Counted from the first letter of the stretch, positions 50,931 through 62,600 are shown. The stretch is DNA of 64,000 nucleotides from Epiperipatus broadwayi (GCA_028023455.1 JAQFVV010013350.1:1-64000); one strand, 5' to 3'. The notes: generated from the sequence alone by a model not told the origin. Numbers and translations are program-made.

Positions 50931-51526
50931 GTAAAAAAAAAAAAACATCTTGAAATGTTTCCATTAAGGAATGAAAACCGGATTGATACAATATTATTTT
51001 TATTTTATTTTTATTAATAGTGAGTCGTCTATTTCAATTTTGTTTTAAATTGATTATTTTTAAGTTTAAATATAATGTTGTATGGTAATTGCAAATTATT
51101 TTTCTCATTAACGTTTCAACTGTCTTCTAGAAGTTTAAAATATATATAATGCAATTTATTTTATAAATTATTCATATTAAAGATGACGAAAATGCTTGAA
51201 TGATATGTATTTCTGAAAAAGAGATTGGAGTGATAAGGAGAAATAGCAATTTCATCTATGTATATACAATAGTATCCTCAAAACTAATGAAGTATATATA
51301 AGAATATCTATGACTAATTGTTTGTAACAAAAAGAATAAAAACAAAAATGCTTATTTGCTATTTAGACATGTATAGTATGTGTGAAATTCAATTTTTTTA
51401 ATGCTTTAAATATTTGATTCAAACAATAAGTATTGGAACTTGTAGCTTTTTGGTATCATAGATATGGACCTACTATATTCTGTTATGCCATTTGTTATAT
51501 ATTTTACTTAAATTCTAAATACTGTT
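50931..51526. other. no feature supported
   Basis: AT-rich; A-run at 50932-50945 directly after the LINE tail. Confidence 0.45.
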
Positions 51527-51656
51527 GTCAAGCATTGTTGGTCGAGAGGTCAGCGATAGCCATTTTATAAGCAATTGTTCCGAGTTAGCGGGTTCGCTTC
51601 CCGGTTGATGCTATGACACATTTGAACAAAAAAAAATCTAAATACCGTTTTTGCAG
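51527..51656 (+). repeat. tRNA-derived SINE-like copy with A-rich tail
   Basis: GTCAAGCATTGTTGGTCGAG, A-box-like GGTCGAGAGGTCAGCG, B-box GGGTTCGCTTCCCGG, then GACACATTTGAACA and an A-run, followed by AAATACCGTTTTTGCAG. The last phrase recurs near 59450. The terminal stem does not pair, so a true tRNA is unlikely. Confidence 0.65.
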
Positions 51657-52159
51657 ATATGTATAAAGGGTATTTACTTTGTGATTTTCTTTATGATGTA
51701 CAAGAATTTTCTCCTTGATTTAAAATTATATTAAGAGAAATTGCATTTATTTCTTTTAAAAATGACTGACCGAAAAATATATTCATATTTGTGCAACTTT
51801 ATTTAGTATTTGTCAGTTACATCTGACCATAAGTTATAATTATATATACATATATTTTAATTAAATACCACATAAATATAAAATATAGGAACTATTTATT
51901 TACGCTCCCTATAAAAATTCTTAGAAACCATCAGTTTCTATATATGTTTATATAAATATCTATAAATTTTCATAGAGGGGGTAAATAAATAACATTACTA
52001 ATTACATATATATAATACTTTTTTAAAAAATATTTATATTATTTATACTGAGAAAACCTTAAAAATATTAAAATACAATAGTACTTATATAGCCTTTAAT
52101 ATTAGTGTATTTTAGTCAAGGAGTTAACGTACTTATATATGTAAAAAAATTATTTTCAG

Positions 52160-52186
52160 AAATACCTCCTGAACTACAGTTTTTAA
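52160..52186 (+). CDS. candidate 27-nt micro-exon
   Basis: A TTATTTTCAG acceptor and a perfect-looking GTAAGTAT donor bracket 27 nt. Only the phase-1 frame is open (reads x-IPPELQFL-x), the same phase as the exon at 28407-28790. Very short exons have weak statistical support, so this rests on the two splice sites and the matching phase. Confidence 0.4.
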   Translation, partial: KYLLNYSF

Positions 52187-52379
52187 GTAAGTATAGAATT
52201 TATTTATTTTTTTACTTTTAGTATTAGAATATGTGATAAACTCGCAGTAGAAGTATTTATATAATGTCACACCATTTAATTTATATTATGCTAAAAGGAT
52301 AACTTGATACACCCACACACACACACATGATGCATGATAAAAACTCACTATTTTTTTTTCTTTTTATCATTCATCATTA

Positions 52380-52590
52380 TTTTTATTCATTATCTAACCA
52401 CTGCAGGGTGAAAGCCACCCGAACTTTAATGCAGTTTTTATAATCAATAGCCTATTTTTGTCTACATCATACCATCAAACTTCATTATTACACATATCTC
52501 ACATATTGTCTTTCTCTAGGTCTTTTATAACAATTTAAGATCCAATTGGTAACTGCCCATCTAGTACCAACTTTTCTAGAAATATGTCTA
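52380..52590 (-). pseudogene. RTE LINE 3' end, short and diverged
   Basis: CCACTGCAGGGTGAAAGCC after an ATGA-type tail (52370-52400), then sequence similar to the RTE 3' end at 13920-14100 (TCTTTCTCTAGGTCTTTTAT and a GATCCAATTGG relic). Too decayed to translate. Confidence 0.6.
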
Positions 52591-52687
52591 CTGTAGCTTC
52601 ATATGATTCTGGTAATTTTTTTAAATGCTGAAACGTCAGCATTTAGCTTTTTCACTACACGGAATATCCCGCTAAATAGTAATAATA

Positions 52688-52710
52688 TATATATGTCATA
52701 TATATATATA

Positions 52711-52749
<39 letters not shown>
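52688..52749. repeat. interrupted (TA)n
   Basis: Several TA runs split by GTCA and AC at about 52695 and 52711. Confidence 0.93.
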
Positions 52750-52751
<2 letters not shown>

Positions 52752-52864
52752 ATTCACAAGCCTTCTGGCAACCATTAATTACTCTGGCTTGCACTGCCTG
52801 TTTAAATAGCAGTTATAAGCAAGCATAAGAAAAGATGATCATATGATATTTATTGGTTTAATAC

Positions 52865-53640
52865 TTACATGTCTTCAAAATCAGATCTTTAACTAAAGAA
52901 ACTATATGAGCCTAAACTAAATTCAGTGATAAAGGCTTCAGGTACTTTCTCTTGTAACATTTATCATAAAAAATAAATAAGCTTGTTTAGAGCTATTAGC
53001 AGGCTTTTTATATATTACATATTGGTAATGGAAGATATATACATCATGTGACATGTGACTGATTTTTGCTAATATTATAATTTTGCTATTAGGGCTTTGG
53101 TTATATTAAATTGCTAAGCCTACTAATATATGACATCACTGAATTTAGTTCAGGCTCATATACTTCCTTTAGTTAAAGAGCTGAATTTGAAGACATGTAG
53201 AGGTTTGAAGATTTAGATTAAGAATTAGATGAATGCTTGGCTTGAGTTAGTATTTTGAATCTAATTTCCAAGCTCCTCACTGAAGAGAGCCATAGCTTGA
53301 AACCTGTCTGGGGATGGGGGACAATCATAGATAAAGGCTTCAGGTACTTTCTCTTGTAGCATTTACCGTAAAATATATTACATATTGGTAATGTGAGCTA
53401 TATAGGTCATATGATATGGAGTGATTTTTAAACTAAAATTATAAATTTTGCTATTAGGTCTTTGGCTATATTAATTGCTAAGTCTACAAATATATAGGAT
53501 CACTGTATTTAGTTCAGGCTCATATATTTTCTTTAGTTAAAGAGCTGAATTTGAAAACATGTAGGTGTCTGAAGATTTTGATCTTTTTCTTAATATTTAA
53601 GAATTATATAAATGCTTGGCCTGAATTAGTATTTTGAATA
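52865..53640 (+). repeat. ~390-bp tandem unit (2 copies) with inverted flank
   Basis: GATAAAGGCTTCAGGTACTT starts the units at about 52930 and 53330. Each unit continues through ACATATTGGTAATG, TTTGCTATTAGG and TTTAGTTCAGGCTCATAT to GAATGCTTGGC or its relative. The segment 52870-52932 is the inverse of 53135-53198, giving a hairpin at the left end. A hammerhead-like motif sits between the copies (53280-53303). The arrangement resembles small tandem ribozyme-bearing retroelements, but similarity to a known one was not tested. Confidence 0.75.
53280..53303 (+). ncRNA. hammerhead-like core in tandem repeat
   Basis: CTGAAGA, a 4-bp stem GAGC/GCTT around CATA, then GAAAC. This fits the CUGANGA-stem II-GAAA core. 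Stem III and a cleavage triplet are not convincing. Confidence 0.3.
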
Positions 53641-53644
53641 TTAT

Positions 53645-54500
53645 CTTATTTTAGAACTGGAACACGAGAGTCCAGATTGTTTTATAAGCTGCTCTGATCC
53701 CCAAACAGGATCTCTTATTTATTTTATGTAGCACTATAGTCTCAGAAGTTATGCTACAAATCGCCAGTTCACCCTCCACAATATTATTTGTTCGGCATTG
53801 ATCCGAACATCAGATCTAGTTTATATAATGCAATCTGCATAAAGAGCATATTTATTGCTCATTACGTAATAATAATAAATTAGTTACATGTGTTAGTTAT
53901 CATCTTGCAAGATTTGCTTATTAGCAAATCTCATAGGGCTGGCATACCATAATTAAGGCAATGATTAGATCATAGGTTAATAAAATATATAATTAACTCT
54001 TTTAAATTATAGTACATCAAATAGGATTCTGTTCTTTAACTTGCTCATCATTGTTACACCTAATGCAGTTTTTTTTTTATATTATTTGTCTTATATTTTT
54101 ATAATTAAAAATTTTAAACTTATAAATGTTTAGTGTGTTATTCGTAATTCATTACCAAATCTATCCAAATCTACTATGATTTAGTACTAGTTATTAATAT
54201 ATGCATTGTCTAGCCAGCAATGGATGTGTGTGTTTAATTATACTATCAGTAATTTAGTCATTTATTCCCTGAGTCTCTTGCTCCACCCTTTGCTACTGCC
54301 AGCACGTGAATTAAGAAACACCGAGCATAACCTCATATATGTCATTCATAGGGTAGTAAGTCATGGAGTGTTGGTGGAGGATCTGCATTGCCATCTGGTT
54401 TGAGGTCTCAACCCCTTATCTAGATCAGCCTTGGTATAATTTTCCAGAACTCTGGATTTTGTTTCATGAATGTACAAATCTGACCGTTACCATATATATA
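53645..54500 (-). repeat. interspersed ~0.9-kb repeat, copy 2
   Basis: Inverse of 25705-26730 (see there) but without the compound microsatellite and the ~85-bp extra segment. It ends at TTTCATGAATGTACAAATCT followed by (TA)n. The ORF at 54206-54403 is not conserved with copy 1. Confidence 0.8.
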
Positions 54501-55998
54501 TATAGCCTCATTTTGCACAACTATATATATATATAGCAATCAAATGATAACAGCCCAGGATTATCCATATTAAAAATTTTAAATATGTTGTCAAGGCAAT
54601 ATGTATTCCATCTTTAACTCTGTGTAGAATCTTAATATAGACAAGAAAGTTGACACTTGAAATGAAACAAATTCAGACTATCATATTTCTAGAAATATAA
54701 ATAACCCCCATTAAACAGTGAAATATAATCTCTTTTGAAATAAATAAATAAATAATTACATCTTGGCCATGTGGTTTGAAATTCAGATTTTATTCACGTA
54801 GTGTTACTAAAAAAGGATAACATCGGGGAGAGTGATTTGAGATTATATATGTGTGTGTGTGTGAAAAGTGCCAACATTGATTGGTTAATTATTCTAATGC
54901 AATATCAAAATTCTTAAAAGTTTGCAGTAAGTAAACTTGTTGACTGGTAAGTTTGTTGGGATTAAATTGTATCTACATGTATCAAAACATATGTTCATCA
55001 AAATGAGCAGTCGCGTAAATATTCTTTAAAATATTAATACTTGAGGCACTTTTAATGTGATTCATTAAATGTATGAGAATTAAGAGTTTACATTAAAATT
55101 ACTTCACCTCACACATTGATGTATCTGCGTTTGATTATTTATCGATTGTAAGAAGGGTTCAATTTATTGGTTTATGTATATATATATAATGCATTTGTTT
55201 ATTTATTTTCATATAAATATGTCGCAATGCCTATAGTATTCATAAAACTTTTCTCGATGTTTCAAATGGCAACGCTTAATGAAAAAACATCAACACAGAT
55301 AGGTACGTTTCTCTCAATGCAACCCATGCCATTCGTAACTCACTAAATAAGTTGAGACATCAACAATTATAGTTTCCTTATTTCTATTAAATAATCTGAC
55401 AGAGATCAATATGATCTTAAAGTCTTAAATGCAAATTTATCACACAATTTAACTAAAGCCTCCTTTGTATTGGCTGCATATTATCGAAATAGAAATTATT
55501 TTTATTAATAAAATTATTGCTTGAAACATTGGAAAATTTTTGTAGATGTTTAAATTAAATAACGTTTGCAATATATATATATATATATGGGTCGTTAATT
55601 CATTTTTTATTTTGTTTTATTTTTACAGAATCCAAACATATAGATAATTAAATGTTTATGTTTCATTGTATGACCACTTTCCAGTTTGGTGACTTATTTC
55701 GTTATTTAAGTTTTGGATTTCAAAAAAATAAGGAAAATTTTAAAAAAGTACTGGATTAAGAAGCTATATATCTATAAATATTAAAGTAACTGGATAAAAT
55801 TTGAAAAGATAATTTGGATTTTGGATATTGGAACTTTAATTATAATTTTTCAGTAGATTTTTAAATAATAGGGAGAATTAACAAATGTAAGATATAATTA
55901 TATTAATCTTTCTCCAGTGATTCTATCAGTTGATTATTATTAATAATACTATTATTATTTATATCGCTATCTTTATCTTTATGTACAATTTATTTCAG
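54501..55998. other. AT-rich region with small repeats, no gene
   Basis: Two (TA)n blocks at 54493-54535, a weak minus-strand copy of the dispersed repeat at 54570-54610, and a (GT)n at 54849-54862. An acceptor-like TTTATTTTTACAG at 55628 is followed by stops in all frames. Confidence 0.5.
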
Positions 55999-56031
55999 TT
56001 CCGCTTAAAGAAGATGGTAACAAATCTTCAG
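55999..56031 (+). CDS. candidate 33-nt micro-exon
   Basis: Acceptor ACAATTTATTTCAG and donor GGTAAATG bracket 33 nt. Phase 1-1 is open (reads x-PLKEDGNKSS-x); phase 0 is also open. The phase matches the exons at 28407-28790 and 52160-52186, and joining phase-1 ends is always possible. Weak on its own. Confidence 0.35.
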
Positions 56032-57205
56032 GTAAATGTTTATATATTTTGATACATTTTTAAAGACCATTATTTACTATTTACTTATTCCAATAATTAC
56101 AAATTTTTTCATAAAAAAAATAATTGAAATATTTAATAATTTATATTTTATATTTTTTTTATTATTGTTATATATGAATGATAATTTACCATCATCATCA
56201 ACATTATCATTATCATTTCAACCATTATCAAGACCTGCAGGATGAAGATCTCTCCACACCAACAAATTTTAATATTTTATTGCAATTATTTCACATATGA
56301 TATATATTTCAAGATTTTTTTACAAAGTTCTGTAATCCAATTTAATATTTCAACTATTCATATATTATCATGTCGTCCAGCAATATGGCCAGCCTCAATT
56401 CCATTTCATTTTCTTAATTCTTTTAATGAAATCAATGATATTGATTTATTTTTTAAAGTAAATATTTTATTTCCAGTCTCTTCCTATACTTTAGACAAGT
56501 ATCTTCCATAAGGTTTGAACGGTCTAAAGTATTTGCATTGCTCTTCCCTTACGTACATATGGCTCATATCCTTAAACAAAAACTTGCAAAGTAAATATTT
56601 CAAACATCTTTTCAAATACGCTGGCATACTTCATTTTAATATTAAATTATTTCTATCGAAAATTCTTCATCCAAATATAATATCTGTGATTAATTTTATC
56701 AGTTCTGTATTATTTTTTATTTATAATCTGACAAAAATATTTGTGGTTGGTAAGTTTTTCTACTTCATAACTATCAATCTTTATTATCTTCGTCTGATGG
56801 AACACATTCAACATTATTTTTTATCTTTATCCTTAGTCCTATTTTCATAATTTTATTTAACTACTTTTGTAATATTACCTGAAGTTCTGAAGCACTATTC
56901 ACGAAAACAATCACATCATCTTCAAAATCGACTTAAATATTTTTTGTATATTTTACTTTTTTGGTTTGTCATTTTAGTCATACAATGTTTCTTTAAACAA
57001 TGCTATAAATATCTTTGATATATGGATTCACTCAAACTTACACATACCCAATGTTACTAGTTTAGAGCTAACATGTAATATATTTACTTCTTGTATTTTC
57101 GTAAATTTTTCTAAAAAATAATATCCTGAATTTATATCTTAATGATCCAATATTGTAATCTTTATGGAAATACTTAAATAACCAAATGTCTTTTATATTC
57201 TACTA

Positions 57206-57219
57206 ACCAAAGCATAATG
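57206..57219. repeat. target-site duplication, left copy
   Basis: ACCAAAGCATAATG matches ACCAAAACATAATG at 59004-59017 with one mismatch. The RTE sequence is continuous if one copy and the insert are removed. Confidence 0.8.
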
Positions 57220-59003
57220 TAAATAAGATATTTATTTTATATAGCGCAATGTTTTTAAACTGTAATAATAATCAGCATTAAGCTAATGCACATGCACTTT
57301 ATAGATATTAACAAACACAAGATAAAGTCTTTGTGAAAGGATAGACTGAATAAAGTCTTTGTGAAAGGATAGACTGAATTCATCTATCCTTTCAACCCAA
57401 ACGTTTAGGTATAAGAAAATCTTAAGTATTTGGAAATAAGAGGTGAAGATATTAAACAATAATTTTAAATTACCTTTACTATATCTGAATGAATGACGCT
57501 TGCGAAGTTTACCAAAATTTATGATATGCCATTCTTAGTTGAAATTAAACATATGTAAATAAGATATTTATTTTATATAGCGTAATGTTTTTAAACTGTA
57601 ATAATAATCAGAATTAAGCTAATGCACATGTGCTTTGTGGATTTTAACAATAAATACTCTCTGTTATAGTCCTTCCTTCTCTCAGAAGTGGACTATTTCA
57701 GATTCTGTTTTATCTGATCGGATTAAGCATTGTTTGCTGCTGGCCAATAGGCTGATGTACAAGCTAAACACATAGCCAATGATTACTACAGGCCAATAAG
57801 CAATGATGATCGCTGAATGTGAATGTTTTCAATAAGGTCAGGGATCTGGCTATAAATAGTCAGCCTTTTGTGAAAATGGGGGTAGAATGTCTATCTAACC
57901 TGTGAAGACAGTGTGTGTCACCCCAGGGAAGCTGTGCTAACCTGAACAGCTTTAAGTAGTCCCATGATAGCACTACACTATTGGTCCTACACAACTTGGC
58001 AAGTCACACAGGGACTGGACACTGCTAAAACTACTGTTGGCTCAAGGCAAGCTGTTTTGTACAGCCAGATAAGTCATATCCCCTACCCATGAGGCAAGCT
58101 ATCAGGTGTAGCTGGAAGCAGTAGACAGAACCCTGAGTTTACATTAAGCTATAATATTAAGTATTGTATATATTCTCTTGTGTTATATATATTTGTAGAT
58201 ATAATAAAATTATATTCATAGTAACTCTGGGGTTTGTATTATTTTTCTGTAAGTTGGTGCTGTTATCCAGACCAAACACAACATATTATTGGTGCAATCA
58301 ACAAGCCAACAGATTACTCTCACTTTCTAAACACAAGTTAAAATCTTTGTCAAAGGATAGAATGAATCCATCGATCCTTTCAACCCAAACATTTATGTAT
58401 GGGCAAATCTTAAGTATTTAGAAATGAAAGTGTGAAGATATTAAACAATCACTTTAAATTACCTTTACTATGTCTGAATGAATCACGCTTATGAAATTTA
58501 CTAGAATTACAATACTTCATTCTTAGTTGAAGTTAAATATATGTAAATAAGATCTTTATTTTATATAGGGTGATGTTTTTAAGCTATATTTGTGTTTCTC
58601 AAGTGAGAGTATTCATTTATTGTTAAAATCCACAAAGCACATGTGCATTAGCTTAATGCTGTTTATTATTACAGTTTAAAAACATCGCACTATATAAAAT
58701 AAATATCTTATTTACATATCTTTAATTTCAACTAAGAATGATGTTTAGTAAATTTTAGTAAATTTCACAAACATCATACATTCAGACATAGTAAAGATAA
58801 TTTAAAGTGATTTTTTAATATTTTCACACTCTCATTTCCAAATACTTAAGACTTTCCCACACTTAAACATTTGGGTTGAAAGGATATAAGGATTCATTCT
58901 ATTCTTTCACAAACATTTTATCTTGTGTTTGGAAAGTGAGAGTATTCATTTATTGTTAAAATCCACAAAGTGCATGTGCATTAGCTTAATGCTGATTATT
59001 ATT
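57220..59003. mobile_element. 1.78-kb inserted element of repeated and inverted modules
   Basis: It is flanked by the 14-bp duplication. The ends are related in inverse (GCTAATGCACATG... at 57285 and its inverse near 58975). One ~350-bp module (start AAAGTCTTTGTGAAAGGAT, ending GCTAATGCACATGTGCTT) occurs forward at about 57320-57660, forward at about 58340-58600 and inverted at about 58600-58950. There is also a small 28-bp local duplication at about 57325-57378. There is no ORF. A 653-bp LTR-like insertion splits one module. The long duplication suggests retrotransposition by target priming rather than a cut-and-paste transposon. Confidence 0.75.
57662..58314 (+). mobile_element. 653-bp promoter-bearing insert (solo LTR-like)
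   Basis: A TACTCTC duplication (57655-57661 and 58315-58321) flanks a GC-richer insert. It breaks the phrase ...AATACTCTC|ACTTTC..., which is intact, in inverse, at about 58930. A TATA box GCTATAAATAGTCAGCC lies near 57850, and an AATAAAATTATATTC polyadenylation-like site near 58202. This order (promoter, then polyA signal) is that of an LTR. The ends do not show a clean TG...CA, and no internal region of an LTR element is attached. Confidence 0.6.
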
Positions 59004-59017
59004 ACCAAAACATAATG
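59004..59017. repeat. target-site duplication, right copy
   Basis: ACCAAAACATAATG; partner of 57206-57219. Confidence 0.8.
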
Positions 59018-59400
59018 GTAACTTACATTCATTGAACTTTAAAATTATTGCTCTCTATACTTGCATGTGATCAACTATTCTAAAACCACCTTAAAATCAA
59101 GCTTATTCATTTGATTGATTTGAAACCAAAGTTTACTATAGGCTAGTTCAAATTATCTTGATAAACATTTTGTATTGATTTTATGAGCAAATGATAAATA
59201 TGTAATTTACAATTTCTTCTTAATTATGTTTTTTAATACCAGTGTTTTTATAGCATTCTTCCAATCATCTTTATCATTTACGCATTTGGTATAAAATTTT
59301 GTCAACAATTTTGCTACATTTTTGCTACATTTTCATCCTTGCTTCTTTTAAAAATAATAATTACATCGTTTTCTAAGATTTTTCTGTAATCATCTGAAAT

Positions 59401-60030
59401 CTAGGCATGTCTGCCTGATGGCGTTGTTTATGTGTCAAAACACATAAAAATACCATTTCTGCAGTTGGCCTTATGGTTAATACAACCTTTATATTGTATT
59501 AACTCATTTCAGGCTGCTTTACATGACATTGAACCAAAATATTATGGTTTGTTTTGTGCTTCGAAATTATTTACACATATTTGTTCTATTCATAGCTGAT
59601 TACCATATCACTTGAGGGTGTTTTAATTACAAGTCGGTACAACTAGAGTAATGTCATTTATGTTTAAATAATGTTGTTAATTACTAATAATTCTCATATG
59701 GTTCCCACCCTTCTCTAAAAAAATGTTAATATGTAAAAAAATTGGCAAAGGGTATTTTCGACTATGCTTCAACATGATCACATGCTAAGTCACTTTTAAG
59801 CATGGAAAATATACAAGACCAATAAAAGGTCTGAGAAGAACGTGCAAATTTTAAACTTTTCAGAATTGCTGAGTACAGAAAGTGAGGGAAACTGTGTACT
59901 TTTTTCAGGCACATAATATCCTCTTAAATACCAGACTGTTTTTGTTACAGCAATAAAATAAGTTCAAAAAGTCCAATGTTTGTTTCCTTTTTTTTATTTC
60001 ATTAAAATTGACAAGTATTTGGATTATCTT
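59401..60030. other. region with a possible SINE tail, otherwise unassigned
   Basis: AAAATACCATTTCTGCAG near 59450 resembles the tail of the SINE-like copy at 51640. No gene seen. Confidence 0.4.
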
Positions 60031-60033
60031 TTT

Positions 60034-60600
60034 TCAGCAGGGTTAAAAATAAATGACTATTTTTGTTGACTTTTTGTTAATAATAACAAAGTATGAAAGC
60101 CCCCCAAAAAGCAGATTATTTTAGAAGAACAAAAAAAGGTAATTGAAATTAAATATAAATAAAAGTAAAAAGTGAGAATAAGTTGTTGAAAAAAAAAAAG
60201 AAATTATTGACTTTTTGTTACAACTATTTATCTGAGTGTGGGGGTGGGGGGTTGAAAACAATTGTTTACCCCCAAAAAACACAAAAGTTACTTTTGATTT
60301 AATAAGAAGAAAGACAATTTGGTCAACCAAAAAAAAAAAAAGAAAAAATTTGAAACAATTCCTAAAGAATTGCATTATATTTTTCAGCAGTGTTAAAACA
60401 AGTACCGTTAAAATAAATGACTATTTTTGTTTCGAAAGCCCCCAAAAAAGCTATTTGTTGTAGAAGTCAAAAAAGGCTAATTCACATAAAATATAAATAA
60501 AAGTCAAAAGTGAAAAAAAGTTGTTTAAAAAAAATAAAAATATTGACTTTTGTTACAATTATTGATCCGAGGGTGGGGGTGGAGAATTATTCTTTCAGCT
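60034..60600 (+). repeat. tandem repeat, ~348-bp unit, about 1.6 copies
   Basis: TTTTTCAGCAG(G/T)GTTAAAA starts at about 60034 and 60382. Shared downstream phrases are AAATGACTATTTTTGTT, GAAAGCCCCC, AAATATAAATAAAAGT and a GAG(T/G)GTGGGGGTGG tract (60235 and 60570). The short ORFs crossing it are not supported as genes. Confidence 0.85.
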
Positions 60601-60619
60601 AATATATACTCACATTTAT

Positions 60620-61090
60620 ATATATATATAATGTCCATTAATTAAAACGAAATTGTAATTATAATAAAAATAATCAATTGAACAGTAATAAATTATTATA
60701 AACAATCATTAAGTCCACAGAAGTACTTTCAATTAATTTCTTAAACCTGCTTCAACCGCCATTAAATTTTAAAAAAAAAACAAAGCTGAAGCAAACATGA
60801 TCAATTCAAATCCCATGAATCTCTATTTTAATGTTAGCAGCTTGTCTATTTATTAAATGCATTTTATTCCTATTTATAAAAATTGCCTCTTTAATATTTC
60901 TTTTATTATTGTTTCTCTTTTCATGAAGAATTTTCACATTTTCAAAATCAAATTTATATTTATATTTACATGTTTTTTCATGATCAAAGAAAACTGAAGG
61001 ATACATTAAGTCACCATTATTTTTACTTTTTACATGCTTATATAACAATTCATGCTCCCTCAATCTCTTCTCAATACTGCACCTAGATTA
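60620..61090 (-). repeat. inverted terminal segment (left), with GIY-YIG C-terminus
   Basis: On the minus strand this holds an open piece of the endonuclease C-terminus (KRLREHELLYKHV, HEKTCKYKYKFDFENVKIL, NNNKRNIKEAIFI) and its 3' tail. It has fewer stops than the equivalent right segment, so the left copy is better preserved. Confidence 0.85.
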
Positions 61091-62104
61091 AAATATAATA
61101 TGGATGGTCACAGAATAAAATTTATTAACAATATTTTAAAAAGTGCTAAAAATAAAGCTTTATGTAATAATGCATACTATATGATATATCCTTCTTGTGC
61201 TGTATGTTCTCGTATTTTTACAAATATAAAATTATATAAAGAAGGTAATCCTTTGTGACTTATCATATATTTTGGTGGTTCATTCATGTATCAGACTTCT
61301 AAATATATTGGTAAGCTTTTACAAGACTTTTTAGGATTTGGAGAAAATACTATTGCTTCATCGTTTGACTTTGTAAATAGTATTAAAAATTTGGATGATT
61401 GTGAAAATGATGTTATTGCTTCATTGGATGTAACAGAAATGTATGGTCTATTGACAGAATGAATTCCATAAAAATAACTGAACATACATTAAAAAGTAAA
61501 AGTATTTGTAAATATATGATAAAGTTTATTATTGATTCTTTAAAAAATTTTAAAGATAACATTGTTGCATCTTTTGAAGATCAATATTATAAAATTTTAA
61601 ATGTTGGTCTATGGGTCTGCCTGTAGTTGCACAAGTTTACAATTTCGTTTTATCTACATATGAGAGTAGTATTTTAAATATGTGTACATTTGGAGATATT
61701 AAAATTTATAAAAGATATGTAGATGATGTTTTTGTTTGTGGAAATACTAATACTATAAATTTGTTTGTATAGGAATTAAATAAGTTGAATGGCTTGAAAT
61801 GAACTATTGAAAATGAACAGGACAAAAATATTAAATATTTAGATTTAATTATTACAAGAGATAACAATATATTAAATTATAAATTAATAACTAAGCCACT
61901 GCAAAAAAGAGGATATATAAATTGTAAATCTAAAGTACCAATTATGCATAAGATGGCAAGTTTTAGATCTTTTTTGTTTCGTAATGAAAAATTATGTCAT
62001 TACCGATAAACTGAAAAATATTGAGATATTTGCCAAGGAATTGCTTGATGTTGGTTAAAAAATGGAACAAATAAGCAATACTTTATGTCAATTTTTAAAA
62101 AAAT
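61076..62104 (+). pseudogene. Penelope-like reverse transcriptase (broken)
   Basis: A pre-RT remnant (KFINNILKSAKNKAL) is followed by a NIKLYKEGNPL block that resembles the GLPKIHK region before motif A. Then come YIGKLLQDFLGFG, NSIKNLDD and ASLDVTEMYG (motif A Asp), GLPVVAQVYNFVLSTYESS (motif B-like), and YKRYVDDVFVCGN (motif C with the YVDD catalytic pair). Last comes a NIKYLDLIITR-type turn. Stops at several places and frame breaks near 61250, 61460, 61615 and 61770 prevent translation. The order and motifs match Penelope-like RTs, which are closer to telomerase than to LINE enzymes. Confidence 0.85.
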
Positions 62105-62600
62105 TATAATGGTTTAAGGAAAATGAAGATTAATAGTAAACAGTGGATATCTATTCCATTTATTTCAAATCCACAAGTGAAATTATTTAAGGATATATAT
62201 AAGAATGTGTTTAATCTTTCATTCCACATTCCAAACAATATCAATATATTACTCAATAATTCTAAGGATGTCATACCTGCCAAGCAGAAAAGCAATGTCA
62301 TATATCAAATTTTTTGTGATTGTATGCAACCATATATAGATGAATCTAGGTGAACTATTGAGAAGAGATTGAGAGAACATGAATTGTAAAAAGTAAAAAT
62401 AATGGTAAATTAATGTCTCCTTCAGTTCTCTTTGATCATGAAAAAACATGTAAATATAAATTTAAATTTGATTTTGAAAATGTGAAAATTCTTCATGAAG
62501 AGGGAAACCATAATAAAAGAAAAATTAGCAGGCCATTTTTATAAATAGGAATAAAATGCATTTAATAAATAGACAAGTTGCTAACATTAAAATACAAGAT
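62105..62600 (+). pseudogene. GIY-YIG endonuclease domain of the Penelope-like element
   Basis: SKDVIPAKQKSNVIYQIFCD with a Cys pair (FCDCMQPYIDESR) corresponds to the GIY-YIG core (VIYQI for GIY, PYIDES for YIG with Gly to Asp). A stop follows directly, then TIEKRLREHEL, the conserved Arg/Glu/His segment. A further stop and frameshifts break the C-terminal FDFENVKIL part. In active elements this nuclease nicks the target DNA. Confidence 0.8.

Larger units (their letters stand above)
56170..59400 (-). pseudogene. RTE LINE, RT to 3' end, interrupted by insertion
   Basis: Minus strand. A (ATG)n-type tail (56190-56215) and a CTGCAGGATGAAG 3' motif (56237) are followed upstream by the decayed C-terminus. 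The RT region at about 56860-57219 matches the nucleotides of 41760-42135 (GAAGTTCTGAAGC, ATCACATCATCTTCAAAATC). The match resumes at 59018-59400 with the equivalents of 42135-42480 (CATTCTTCCAATCATCT). Between them lies a 1.78-kb insertion with a 14-bp duplication. Many stops and indels; not functional. Confidence 0.78.

Noticed and set aside
51527-51620. Functional tRNA gene
   Set aside because: A- and B-box-like phrases are present, but the acceptor-stem halves do not pair and the T-stem has a mismatch. The related copy at 46230 is differently decayed, so a SINE-like origin fits better.
55628-55680. Exon after a strong TTTTATTTTTACAG acceptor
   Set aside because: All three frames meet stops within about 25 bases, before any reasonable donor.
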